The notes: generated by a model not told the origin, from the letters alone. Positions 16,480 to 25,145 are shown, counted from the stretch's first letter. The stretch: DNA of 34,805 nucleotides from Bdellovibrionales bacterium (GCA_005808505.1 SYLX01000067.1:1-34805); one strand, 5' to 3'. A program made the numbers and translations.

Positions 16480-18075
16480 ATGAAAAACGGAATGAAATTC
16501 AGTACCACGATTTACCTCTCCGCAGGGGCGTCTGCCCTCTTGGTTCTACTTACGAGTGCGGTGATTTACTTCAACGTCCAAGGAATGATGAAGACACAAA
16601 AATGGGTCAGCCACACTGACGCCGTCATCGGTCAGTTCAACCGCGTGGTGAGTTTGATGGTTGATATGGAAACAGGTGAGCGCGGCTTTTTGATGTCGGG
16701 CGAGAAGAAATTCTTAGAGCCCTACAACGCGGCCGTCGCAGGATTTGATGATTACGTAAAAGAGCTTCAGAAGACAGTCTCTGACAACCCAACTCAAGTG
16801 GCTCGTCTCGCCAAAGTGATGGAGCTCAAGAAGAGCTGGCTTGAGCAAAGCTCGGTTGAAGAGATGAAGGCTCGTGAAGCGTACGACGCCGGAAGAATGA
16901 ACCGAGCAGATTTTGAGGCGCTGCTGAAAGTCGGCAAAGGTAAACAGTTCATGGATCAAATCCGCTCCGAGATCAATGCTGCGATCAAAATGGAAGAAGA
17001 CTTAAATCTCGTTCGGAGAGACGAAAACGAAAACTCGGGTCAAGCAACGACGGCTTGAGTTCTCTTCGGTATGGGCGGAGCCATGCTGTTAGGCGGAACG
17101 CTTCTTTTCTGGTCGATTCGCCGTACATCGACAAAACTCACGTCGATTGCATCCAGAATTGGAGACTCTTCAAGCCAAACTGCGGCGACTAGCTCCCAAC
17201 TTTCGGCGGCCAGTCAGCAACTCTCCTCGTCCTCTACGGAAGCCGCTTCTTCGCTTGAGGAAACTGTTGCATCCCTCGAAGAACTCTCGAGCATGGTGAA
17301 ACTAAATGCCGAAAACGCTCGCGAAGCCGCTAACCTTTCGCAAACAAGCCGCGAATCGGCGCAAGCCGGCGAAGCCGAAATCAAGGCCCTGATCACGGCC
17401 ATGGGCGAGATCGCGCAGAGTTCGCGCAAAATCGAAGAGATCATCAACGTCATCGACGATATCGCTTTTCAAACCAATCTTCTTGCCTTGAACGCGGCCG
17501 TTGAAGCGGCTCGCGCCGGCGAACAAGGAAAAGGCTTTGCGGTCGTTGCCGAAGCCGTTCGTACCCTCGCGCAGAGAAGTGCCGACTCCGCAAAAGACAT
17601 CACATCACTTATCAAAGAGAGCGTTTCTAAAATCGATCACGGCTCAAAAGCAGCGGATCAAAGCGGCGAGGTCCTCAAGAGCATCGTTGCATCCGTAAAG
17701 AAAGTGGCGGATTTGAATCACGAGATCGCGTCCGCAAGCCAAGAGCAATCAGCAGGCATCGGGCAGATTTCAAATGCGATGAATCAGCTCGATCAAGCAA
17801 CGCAGACAAACGCGGCCGCGGCGGAAGAAGTCTCTGCGTCTTCGCAAGAGATGTCGAACCAGGGCGAAATGCTTCAAAGCCTCGTTGGGGATCTTACGGT
17901 CATTATCAAAGGTGAATCGGATGCAAACCAAACGCTTCGATCTTCAGGAGAGCCGCTCCAGCGCACGAACTCCTATTCGGCGAAAATCATTCCGCTTCCA
18001 TCTAAAACTCGCGCGGCAACTTCAGGGAATGAAGACATGAAGCAAGGAAGAGTCGGGACAACGAACGGATTTTGA
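16480..18075 (+). pseudogene. CHASE3 methyl-accepting chemotaxis protein split by an in-frame TGA
   Basis: The frame starts at ATG 16480 (AGAGGG upstream) and reads 192 codons: a first membrane helix (about 9-31) and a CHASE3 domain (METGERGFLMSGEKKFLEPY). It meets TGA at 17056-17058. In the same frame it continues from 17059 through [18 protein letters not shown], the second membrane helix, and a full signalling domain with the [20 protein letters not shown] tip, to the stop at 18075. One base change would restore a 531-residue, HAMP-less receptor. The downstream part could be reinitiated at ATG 17071 or 17083, but no ribosome site is visible. Apart from the stop the reading frame is well preserved. 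Recent inactivation, read-through or a sequencing error are all possible. Confidence 0.85.
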
Positions 18076-18086
18076 TCGTGGATCCT

Positions 18087-18114
18087 AAAGGCGGCCGAAA
18101 GGCCGCCTTTTAAA
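18087..18114 (+). terminator. intrinsic terminator between convergent genes
   Basis: AAAGGCGGCC (18087-18096), GAAA tetraloop, GGCCGCCTTT (18101-18110), then TTAAATT. The stem is strong. The T-run favours the plus strand (end of the chemoreceptor), but the hairpin can also stop transcription of the minus-strand module whose last gene ends at 18115. Confidence 0.88.
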
Positions 18115-18591
18115 TTAGAAGCTTCGTTCAACAACGAGCGTTTCACCGCGGATCTTCGTCTCGACGATGACCCGCGTTTTGCCCGAGATATTTCCCGTTT
18201 CGCAGCTAAGCGAAATGTTCGAATCACCATCGACCAGACGTCCCTGCAGCGCTGGGCAAACCATTTGACCCTTGTCGTTGACGATCTGCAGATTGTAATC
18301 GAGGTCCGTCTGCTCGCCTTTCGGATCCGCAAGCGCTACGAAGGTTTCAACTCTTGAAAATCTTGTAGTCCCCACCTTCTCGGTCTGAAGCAGAACTGAA
18401 GAGTAGACCTTAGGAACTTCTTGATAAGGATAGTTAAAGAATGCGGGATCAACTTCCGGCGTGATCGTGCCCGTCCCTTTTTTCGAAGCTCCGTCGACGG
18501 CTTGCTGGAAGCTTCCGCAGTTCTGAAACGAGACCATCAAAACCGTGAGCGCAGCGCAGAGCAAGATTGGCATCTTCAAACGGGATTTCAT
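18115..18591 (-). CDS. small lipoprotein with FQNCG lipobox (module 2, gene 5)
   Basis: This encodes 158 residues. A short basic N-region and hydrophobic core end in SFQNCG, with Cys25 as the probable lipidated residue. The mature part is predicted mostly beta (repeated short strands such as DLDYNLQIVNDKGQMVCP and RVIVETKIRGETLVVE) and has two cysteines that may pair. This gives the look of a single Ig-like or carbohydrate-binding-like domain. It is last in the five-gene minus-strand module, 12 bp after the cytochrome gene. No function is recognised. It has no separate counterpart in module 1, where the terminal gene is itself a lipoprotein. Confidence 0.78.
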   Translation of the reverse strand: MKSRLKMPILLCAALTVLMVSFQNCGSFQQAVDGASKKGTGTITPEVDPAFFNYPYQEVPKVYSSVLLQTEKVGTTRFSRVETFVALADPKGEQTDLDYNLQIVNDKGQMVCPALQGRLVDGDSNISLSCETGNISGKTRVIVETKIRGETLVVERSF

Positions 18592-18603
18592 CTTGGCTCC
18601 TTC

Positions 18604-19227
18604 TTACTTCGTCGGATCTTTGAGATAAACCGCAATCTTATTCAGATCAGCGTCGCTCAATAAACCTTTGAGAGATCTCATCTCGTTATTTGGATCGGGA
18701 TCGTTGATCTTGGCTTTGATCAATGCCGCCGAGCGGCCCTGCTTCGATCTAGGATCCGTATGGCAGGTGGAGCAATACGAGACCCAGAGCTTCTTCCCTT
18801 CGATCGCGAGTTTATCGAGCTCCTGCGCCGTTGGCGGAGGAGTTGCCTCAGGAACACCGTATGTCGCTACGAACGGGACAACGCGAACAGGTCCGTAGAA
18901 GAGTGTCTTCTTGTTTGCGCCTTTTATGACCGTGAACACGATGCGAGTTTCAGCTTCCGATACGCACTTCAAATGAAACACGGAACCAATGTGCGGATCG
19001 CGCATGACCTGACACTTCCCACTTTCAACATCGAGAACCTGGGCCGTGATGGAGTCGGCTGAGTCTACGGCAGGACCCGAAAGTCGGAAAGGAATGAGCA
19101 TGCCCACTTTGAAGCTCGTGGCATCAAAGAGCGCCGTCGCGACGACGTCGACAGCCCCCTGCGCGCGCGCTTCAGTGGCGAACCCGGCAAGAGCCAGAAT
19201 GAGTAAAGCCAATGCGCCACGCTTCAT
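18604..19227 (-). CDS. exported cytochrome c-like protein (module 2, gene 4)
   Basis: This encodes 207 residues, starting at ATG 19227 with CAGGAG upstream, 2 bp after the stop of the previous gene. A longer frame upstream overlaps that gene and is rejected. A signal peptide ends at ATEARA. The N-terminal half (about 25-125) is a beta-rich domain with two cysteines. The C-terminal 75 residues form a cytochrome c: YCSTCHTDP gives CxxCH for covalent haem, and the Met in NNEMRSL before the helix LSDADLNKIAVYL is a likely axial ligand. It is presumably the electron carrier of module 2 and matches the C-terminal domain of the protein at 8258-9418. Confidence 0.87.
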   Translation of the reverse strand: MKRGALALLILALAGFATEARAQGAVDVVATALFDATSFKVGMLIPFRLSGPAVDSADSITAQVLDVESGKCQVMRDPHIGSVFHLKCVSEAETRIVFTVIKGANKKTLFYGPVRVVPFVATYGVPEATPPPTAQELDKLAIEGKKLWVSYCSTCHTDPRSKQGRSAALIKAKINDPDPNNEMRSLKGLLSDADLNKIAVYLKDPTK

Positions 19228-19229
19228 GA

Positions 19230-20009
19230 TTACAGCTCCTGCCAGTGGGAGGAAACGCAAACCGTGTAAATCGGCAATTGCCAATTCGCTGCGGTCTTGA
19301 GAGCTGGATCCATCATGAGCTGCAGCGAGCCGATCAGTTGGTTATCGGGAGCAGGCTTGCCACGATAGAAGAGATTAAAGAGGCGCTGCATGTTTTCTAC
19401 AGATGCAGTTGGCACCGCTTCGCTTGGCGAAATGCGTTTGAGCGCAAAACCCAACGTCCCTGCGTTTTGCACGAGATCGGTACAGGTCTTCATCAGGTTT
19501 GCTTGACGAGTGACCGTCGGCTTCGGATTGACGTCCGCACCGAGAGCCGTTGGACTCGGATCAAACGCACAAGCGGCCGTGCTGATACCATTGGAGTTGG
19601 TGATTTCACCTCTAGCGTTTTCGATGCGGTACATCTCGTACATCGAACACGGCCCGCCGTAATCCACTCGATTCAAATAAGTTCGTACGCTGTCGACCGT
19701 ATCTGTCGTCGGACCAAAAATATCGCGAAAGAGTTCGACGACGTAGGTCCGATCCGCGAGAACCGGCTCATATTGCACTTGCACGATCGCCTTTTCTGGC
19801 GAGATGTCAGGATGATCATCCACAGTGGTTTCAGCTTGGTTATAAGTATCGTCGACCCCTTTGCTCGCCATCTCCATTTGCGGCGTGGGTCCGCAGTTTT
19901 GGAAGATCACGAGAATCGAGCCAAGAATTCCGAACGAAACTCCAACGGAAATTTTTTTCGCCTTCTGCATTTTTGCACCGGCCTCACGTTGTTCTTCGCG
20001 ATTAGACAT
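19230..20009 (-). CDS. lipoprotein with FQNCG lipobox (module 2, gene 3)
   Basis: This encodes 259 residues. ATG 20009 lies within the end of the preceding gene (8-bp overlap, ATGTCTAA) and has GGAGG 7 nt upstream. A longer than usual charged N-region (about 18 residues) precedes a hydrophobic core ending in IFQNCG, making Cys39 the probable lipid anchor. The C-terminal part with LFYRGKPAPDN and VCVSSHWQEL parallels the protein at 7516-8229. The mature protein has several cysteines (PCSMYEMY, AACAFD, KTCTDL). It is probably a helical accessory subunit anchored to a membrane. No catalytic motif is seen. Confidence 0.82.
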   Translation of the reverse strand: MSNREEQREAGAKMQKAKKISVGVSFGILGSILVIFQNCGPTPQMEMASKGVDDTYNQAETTVDDHPDISPEKAIVQVQYEPVLADRTYVVELFRDIFGPTTDTVDSVRTYLNRVDYGGPCSMYEMYRIENARGEITNSNGISTAACAFDPSPTALGADVNPKPTVTRQANLMKTCTDLVQNAGTLGFALKRISPSEAVPTASVENMQRLFNLFYRGKPAPDNQLIGSLQLMMDPALKTAANWQLPIYTVCVSSHWQEL

Positions 20010-21633
20010 TCTTCGCCTCCGCTTTCGCGGGCAAGCCCGTCACAGGGTTAATGAGACTGCGTCCACTCGTCACCAAACCTTGCGGCAATACTCCGAGGAT
20101 ACCGGCGATCGTGAGAGCGACGTCGTTGACCTGAATCGGCCGGTTGAAACCGCCGAGCTCAAACTTTTCGGAGACGCCCCAAGAACCTGGATATCCCGCG
20201 ATTCCGGAATCGCGTTTGATGTTGCCGATGACCGAGCAACCCTTCACCGCGCCCGAGATGATCGTTGAGTTACTTCCGTTCACGCCGTGGTCGGATCCTG
20301 AACCGTCCGCTCGTGGGCTGCGATTAAATTCGGAAGCCACGTGGATCACGGACCGCTCGAATCGGCCCGTGCGGCGAAGTGCCGAAGATAGCTCAGCAAT
20401 GCATCCAGCAATGGCGCGGTAGAAAGCCGTCGTGAACACAGTGCTCGTGATTCGACCTACGTTGTGTTGATCCGACGGCATCGCGTATGCGCTGCCGTTT
20501 ACTTTGAGGTTCGAGAGTCCGACCGCATCGATCGTGATCGTCGAGGTGATGTCGTTGAGAATGAGCGCCTCGGCCACCGCGAACTGCTCGGCGAGATTTG
20601 CGAACATCGGGCCGGCCGCGGTCGCGCCAGCTAGGCCATCCCGAACATCGGCATCACTTGAGTGCACATCCGGAACGATCCTGAAGTGCGCGCTTCCATC
20701 GGCTTTGATCGCCTGAGGAAAAAGAACTTTGATTTCGTCGACCGATAAAGCTGACGCCACGATCGCTTTGTAACGGTTTACGATGTCGTTCCAACCATCG
20801 CTTAAGCCGTAAACTTTGTCGTCGATCATCGTGTTCGCGTTGTCGTAAGCATTCTTCAAAGCGGTGCGCGCGTAACCGTTTTGTGATGCGTAATCGTCAA
20901 ACCGTGAAAGGGCTTGGGCTTTCAAAGTTTTCCATTCCGCCGACTGAAACTTCGCGGCAGCCGAGAACGGTTTGAAAGGCGTGAGAATGGTTTGGAGCGG
21001 ATTCGCACCGCCTGGGAAACGAACGGCAGCCAGAGCTTTTGCGGATTTGAAGGCATTGCCAGCTTCCCCCGCGATGATTCCGGCCATCGGTTTCGTCGAA
21101 GCATCTGCCGTGAGTCCCGAGAGACTCAAGCCGTTGATGATCGGTGACACTTGACGAGCGCGCGAAAGACCATGGCTATTGATCTCAGCGTCGACTCCGC
21201 GAATGAACGCCGTGTTTTCAAGGAGATCACTGAGTTTGTGGCCGCCGACATTCATCGTCCAGATTGGCGGAAGATGAACCGCCTTGCCTCCCACCACGAT
21301 TCTGCGAGTTTCGTGCGTAGAAACGGCTTTTCCGCTGGAAACGTTGATCCAGTTTCCGAAGCCGCCGGCGAGAAACGCCGCCGAGTCACCTGTTGGGTTG
21401 AGCGGCAAATCGAAATACCATCTCGGTGGTCCACCAAACAAACTCACATGGACGTAGATGGGCTCCGCGTCCATGGCTCCTGCGGCCATTGCAGAAGGAA
21501 GCGACATCGAAAGCGCTTTGCCGAATAATTCATTCACTGCGAAGTCGAAGAGCGAAGTCCCAACTCCCAAAGCGGCAAAGCTCTTTGCGGCAGCGCCAAG
21601 GAATCTTCTGCGGGCGATGCGATTGGAACTCAT
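20002..21633 (-). CDS. Tat-exported DUF1501-like protein (module 2, gene 2)
   Basis: This encodes 543 residues. A twin-arginine signal lies at residues 8-13 (ARRRFLG), followed by a hydrophobic stretch. The segment ASEFNRSPRADGSGSDHG (near residue 430) is the counterpart of the DUF1501 signature in the protein at 5801-7519. Both proteins also share NVGR/HEVG-type motifs before a VFTTAFYRAIAG or VLWTTGIFRAYAAG helix, and both end in KNV. They are diverged paralogues. The start overlaps the stop of the upstream gene by 4 bp. The likely role is a periplasmic enzyme or binding protein working with the haem proteins of the module; its substrate is unknown. Confidence 0.82.
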   Translation of the reverse strand: MSSNRIARRRFLGAAAKSFAALGVGTSLFDFAVNELFGKALSMSLPSAMAAGAMDAEPIYVHVSLFGGPPRWYFDLPLNPTGDSAAFLAGGFGNWINVSSGKAVSTHETRRIVVGGKAVHLPPIWTMNVGGHKLSDLLENTAFIRGVDAEINSHGLSRARQVSPIINGLSLSGLTADASTKPMAGIIAGEAGNAFKSAKALAAVRFPGGANPLQTILTPFKPFSAAAKFQSAEWKTLKAQALSRFDDYASQNGYARTALKNAYDNANTMIDDKVYGLSDGWNDIVNRYKAIVASALSVDEIKVLFPQAIKADGSAHFRIVPDVHSSDADVRDGLAGATAAGPMFANLAEQFAVAEALILNDITSTITIDAVGLSNLKVNGSAYAMPSDQHNVGRITSTVFTTAFYRAIAGCIAELSSALRRTGRFERSVIHVASEFNRSPRADGSGSDHGVNGSNSTIISGAVKGCSVIGNIKRDSGIAGYPGSWGVSEKFELGGFNRPIQVNDVALTIAGILGVLPQGLVTSGRSLINPVTGLPAKAEAKNV

Positions 21634-23141
21634 TTTGCCTCCTTATAGAGTTGGCTCTTGTAGTCGCTACTTTTGAAGGCCTCTGATTTGAAAATCTCCG
21701 AAAAGAGCGTGCGAACGCTCTGCGAAGTCTTCAACACGTTTGCGAGTTCAACGATCTTATTCTGGTGAACCTTATCGAGTTCAAACGTGGTGCTTGCGGG
21801 ATCGAGGGGACGAAGGGGAACGTCAATTCCCGTAAAGAACTTGTAGTAACGCTTAGCTGCGCAAGTGTAGAAATCCTTACCCGAGGCGATCTTGTTCGCA
21901 GCGTCCGCGATATTCGTTACGTTGTGTTCGATGAGCGCTCCGGTCAGAAGTTCGCGGTAGCGGAGCTGTCCGGTCGGTGCTTGCAAATTGAACTGAGTTG
22001 ACCCCGCTTTGGTCCCCACAGAAATCATCGAGACAACCGGCATACCTTCGCGGTTTTGAGCGCTCACGTCTCTCGACGAGGAAAGTTGAATAATGTTTTT
22101 GTAAGTCATCGCCAGCGGATCGAGGCTCGAATGACAGCGCATGCAACTCGCATCGTTGCGGAAGGCGTATTGGGAACCGCGGATGACGTCTCCCTCAACA
22201 TCTTGAGTCTCGAGAGTCGGCATTTCGTGGCACATGAGATCTTGATAGATTCGCGACGTGAGTCTGCGATTGATCTCGCCTTCACCTTCGGGGAAGCGGT
22301 TGATAGGAACGTTGAGGTTACTCATGATGAAACCTTGCGAACCTAAAATTCCGCCGCCGTGATGCTTACGAAGATCCACATTCGTCGTCGCGGCTACCGT
22401 CGCGGTTCTTAACTCCGCGTTCCCGATTCCCGGCAAAAGCATCGAAGGAACCCGCAAAGGGGTCGTCGCTGCCACGCCCACGAGCGTCCCGGTTTCGACG
22501 ATTTCGCTATCGTCCACGGCCAACCCTACGGGCGGCTGCGCGTACGATAGGCTCATGACAGACGGAAACTCCGTCATTCGTGCAAAACGCTGAGCTTCAA
22601 AGTTGTTCAAATTCGACGTGGCCGGACGTTCGCGCAACCCTTTGAGGCCCGAGTTGAGTTTCAAAACCGAATCAACCCGTGTCCCCGAAAGGAGAGCCGC
22701 TCGTGTGAAAAAGAGAGCGGGCTCTTCCATATCCTTCACGATCGCGGTGGAAAGTTGGGCGGCACCAGAACCCGAACCCGCGAATCGACGCGACTGGAAG
22801 AAGCTGCGGTGAAGATCGTGCATCGTACGAACGATCTCGACGGCTTCAGTGTCGGCCGGATTCTTCACGCGTCCCGTGGAAGCTTCAAAGAGGCCGCGAT
22901 CGAACAAACTCAAACAGGCTTGTTCAGCGCCTAGCGTTCCGGCTTTCACTCTTACCAAAAGCGGATCTGCTTCCATCGGTGGCTTTCGCACCAATCGGAT
23001 GTAGCAGCGCTGATAGAGCTCTGGTCCGCTCAGGACTCGGCTTTCAGCGCCCGCGACAGATACCGTGAATGTAGATGTTAATACAACTGAGCCCGCGGTC
23101 AGGCCCAACCCCAAAACTGACCGCTTAAGCAGGTCTCGCAT
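21630..23141 (-). CDS. exported DUF1588/DUF1585-like protein with one CxxCH motif (module 2, gene 1)
   Basis: This encodes 503 residues with a signal peptide ending near VAGAES. DLMCHEMPTLETQDV followed by SCMRCHSSLDPLAMTYKN (Cys333, Cys336, His337) fits the DUF1588 pattern CxxCHxxxDPxG. The C-terminal DFYTCAAKRYYKFFTG segment resembles DUF1585. It is paralogous to the protein at 4234-5790 over its whole length. In planctomycetes and myxobacteria such proteins occur with DUF1501 or DUF1552 partners, as here. An AAAGGA site precedes ATG 23141. It is the first gene of the minus-strand module, with about 270 bp of promoter region before it. Confidence 0.85.
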   Translation of the reverse strand: MRDLLKRSVLGLGLTAGSVVLTSTFTVSVAGAESRVLSGPELYQRCYIRLVRKPPMEADPLLVRVKAGTLGAEQACLSLFDRGLFEASTGRVKNPADTEAVEIVRTMHDLHRSFFQSRRFAGSGSGAAQLSTAIVKDMEEPALFFTRAALLSGTRVDSVLKLNSGLKGLRERPATSNLNNFEAQRFARMTEFPSVMSLSYAQPPVGLAVDDSEIVETGTLVGVAATTPLRVPSMLLPGIGNAELRTATVAATTNVDLRKHHGGGILGSQGFIMSNLNVPINRFPEGEGEINRRLTSRIYQDLMCHEMPTLETQDVEGDVIRGSQYAFRNDASCMRCHSSLDPLAMTYKNIIQLSSSRDVSAQNREGMPVVSMISVGTKAGSTQFNLQAPTGQLRYRELLTGALIEHNVTNIADAANKIASGKDFYTCAAKRYYKFFTGIDVPLRPLDPASTTFELDKVHQNKIVELANVLKTSQSVRTLFSEIFKSEAFKSSDYKSQLYKEAK

Positions 23142-23366
23142 CGGTCAACGTCCTTTCAAAGGGAAAGTCGCTCCGTGATCTTGTGTACTTAGTTAGTATC
23201 GGCGAAAAACTGTCGAAATCCAGACCGTTCCCCGGAACATTTTAACGAGCGCACGTAGCCTGCACGCCTGTCAAAACGTTGGGCGGCGGTGATCAATAGG
23301 ATTGGTTTGAACCAGATTTTACATTTTGTTTACGTCTCAAACCGAAACGTGCTTGCTGGTCTATGC

Positions 23367-23402
23367 TAGCGCAAACCCACTCGGACCAGTGAGTTTGCGC
23401 TA
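23367..23402. repeat. long inverted repeat, possible terminator
   Basis: TAGCGCAAAC (23367-23376) and GTTTGCGCTA (23393-23402) are perfectly complementary, with further inner pairing (CACT/AGTG). The hairpin lies just after the stop of the gene at 23415-24140 on the minus strand and before module 2. No U-run follows, so it may be a processing or weak termination signal. Confidence 0.55.
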
Positions 23403-23414
23403 AAGACTCCTAGC

Positions 23415-24140
23415 TCAGAAGTAGGCTTGAATACCGAGGCGACCCTGGATTCCGGAGACCGTGGTTTTCGCATTTTCGTAGGAGATGTTCTTCATGACGT
23501 AGCTCAAATTCGCGATGCCCGCGAGATTGGTGCTGAGACCAAACCACTTGATGAAAATTCCGGGTTCGATACGGTAAGACATCGCACCTTTTGACTGGGC
23601 CGAGCTGTCCTCGTCTCCGACGGTTGCGATGAGTCGCGCGCCGAACACGGTCGAATTTTCGACCGTGTTTGGTTTGAAGTTGAAGTCAAACAGACCACCT
23701 GCCTCGATCGAGCGAACGTCGACGTTTTGGGCTTTATCAAAGGCGTACTTGAAGAGCAGACCGTACTCGATCGTTCCCTTGTTCCATCCGTACACGATGT
23801 CAGCGTCAAAGATGTCGTTTTTTACGGCCTCGCCGGCTCCATCAACTTTTGTTTGCAACATACTGAGGCCCGCGTTCATGCCGATGAACCGATCGCGAGA
23901 AACTTCGCCGATCTCGTCGTCTTTCTGAAGCCCGGAGTCCTTCGCAATCACCCGTCCGACTTGGCCAACTTCGAGCGGCGTGCTTTTTTTGGAGAATACG
24001 ACGACAGCCGTGTTCTTCTTCACGCGAATGACTTTGATGACCGTCCCGTTATCGCCTTGAGCGAACGACGCTGATGCGACAAGGGTCAGTAACGTTCCAG
24101 AGAAAATTCCGGAGAAAATGCCTTTCAACGATGATCTCAT
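23415..24140 (-). CDS. probable outer-membrane beta-barrel protein
   Basis: This encodes 241 residues with a signal peptide ending at ASAFSAQ-like sequence (ASASFAQ, about residue 28). A small beta domain (GTVIKVIRVKKNTAVVVF, then VGQVGRVI) is followed by alternating strands such as IEYGLLFKYAF, FGARLIATVG and YRIEPGIFIKWFGLS. The protein ends in a terminal aromatic residue (GIQAYF), as expected for a barrel inserted by BAM. The length suits an 8- to 10-stranded barrel. Its N-terminal signal contains a GIFSGIFSG duplication. No family name is assigned. It precedes module 2 on the same strand, but a hairpin separates them. Confidence 0.72.
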   Translation of the reverse strand: MRSSLKGIFSGIFSGTLLTLVASASFAQGDNGTVIKVIRVKKNTAVVVFSKKSTPLEVGQVGRVIAKDSGLQKDDEIGEVSRDRFIGMNAGLSMLQTKVDGAGEAVKNDIFDADIVYGWNKGTIEYGLLFKYAFDKAQNVDVRSIEAGGLFDFNFKPNTVENSTVFGARLIATVGDEDSSAQSKGAMSYRIEPGIFIKWFGLSTNLAGIANLSYVMKNISYENAKTTVSGIQGRLGIQAYF

Positions 24141-24200
24141 GCTGAGTCCTCTAAGATGCTGATTCGATGATGAAGGTTCTATTTATGATAAGCGTGAGCG

Positions 24201-24227
24201 AACCGGGCCCGAAACTCAAGCCCGGTT
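24201..24227 (-). terminator. hairpin after the Cys-rich lipoprotein gene
   Basis: AACCGGGC (24201-24208) pairs with GCCCGGTT (24220-24227) around an 11-nt loop. It lies 25 bp past the stop of the gene at 24252-25055. There is no U-run on the minus strand, so the call as a terminator is moderate. Confidence 0.5.
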
Positions 24228-24251
24228 TCTCATTGTCATCACGATGGTTTC

Positions 24252-25055
24252 TTATTGGCAGTTGGGCTGCGTGACGATTTCGCCAGCATAGGTACCGTCA
24301 ACGGTAATTTTATCCGTCGTTACGGTTCCGTTTTTGATCAACTCGACGCCGATCAGCTGGACGGAGAAGACTCCGCCGTTTGCAAGTGTCGGGCTTTTCA
24401 AGATTTTGACTTTACCTTTTTTGTCCTGGAAGTTGAGGGCGTACGACGTAGCCGCGCTCGACTGACAAACATTTGATGAGCTGGTGACAGCGACCATGAT
24501 GTGCTGACTCAAGTTTGAAGTCTTCAAGTCGATTTCTGTATTTAAGCTATTTGCCATCGTCTTACAGGTCGTCGCATCTTTGCTTGCGTCGTCGCATGTG
24601 ACGATAACTGAGACCTGGAGATACTTACGAGCCGAACAAGACGAGCTCGGCGTTGAGCAAGTTGACGATGAAACCATCGCTCGCGAAATACATTCCGACG
24701 CTGAGCTCACAGCAACCACGGTCTTCGCAGGAACGAATTGGCCCTGAGATTCAGAGCGTGTGATCGTCGCGATGCTCGATTTGATCGCGGGAATATCGGT
24801 CATACCCATAATGGTGCCGGAGGTTTCGGCTGGAATCAGACAGCTTGAAGAACCGCCGGATGACCCTGAAGTTTCCGATGTTTGTCCTGTGCTGCCGCCC
24901 GGATTGGAGCTTGAATCGCCCGCGCCTTGGTACATTCCACCTAGTTCGCCAACGCCTTCTAAGCGACGGACTGAGCAGTTTTGAAATGAGAGAATGATCA
25001 AAGCCAAACCAGCCACTGCCGCAAACGCACTGATCGAGAGCCGACGCCCACTCAT
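24252..25055 (-). CDS. Cys-rich lipoprotein with FQNC lipobox and Ser/Gly linker
   Basis: This encodes 267 residues. The signal sequence ends in LSFQNCS, so Cys27 is the probable lipidated residue. A disordered Gly/Ser/Thr linker (about 40-72) follows. The remaining 190 residues contain eight cysteines, an even number that could give four disulfides. The last part (VFSVQLIGVELIKNGTVTTDKITVDGTY) looks like a beta domain. No enzyme motif is recognised. The features fit a surface-displayed domain on a flexible stalk. It stands alone, between the GH13 gene and the outer-membrane-like gene, all on the minus strand. Confidence 0.78.
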   Translation of the reverse strand: MSGRRLSISAFAAVAGLALIILSFQNCSVRRLEGVGELGGMYQGAGDSSSNPGGSTGQTSETSGSSGGSSSCLIPAETSGTIMGMTDIPAIKSSIATITRSESQGQFVPAKTVVAVSSASECISRAMVSSSTCSTPSSSCSARKYLQVSVIVTCDDASKDATTCKTMANSLNTEIDLKTSNLSQHIMVAVTSSSNVCQSSAATSYALNFQDKKGKVKILKSPTLANGGVFSVQLIGVELIKNGTVTTDKITVDGTYAGEIVTQPNCQ

Positions 25056-25082
25056 TTTTCATCTCCTTAACAAACGTTCAAC

Positions 25083-25099
25083 CTTGAGATGATCTCAGG
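25083..25099. repeat. small palindrome upstream of the Cys-rich lipoprotein gene
   Basis: TGAGAT-G-ATCTCA (25085-25097) is an exact palindrome around one central base, extended by a CT/GG wobble-containing flank. It lies about 30-40 bp before the start codon at 25055 on the minus strand and could be an operator or leader hairpin. Confidence 0.4.
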
Positions 25100-25145
25100 A
25101 TAGCACGCGGAAAGTGATCAACAAGGAATTCAGATAAACTTCTCA

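Noticed and set aside
16480..18075. Frameshift in the second chemoreceptor
   Set aside because: Both parts are in the same frame; the break is a stop codon, not an indel.
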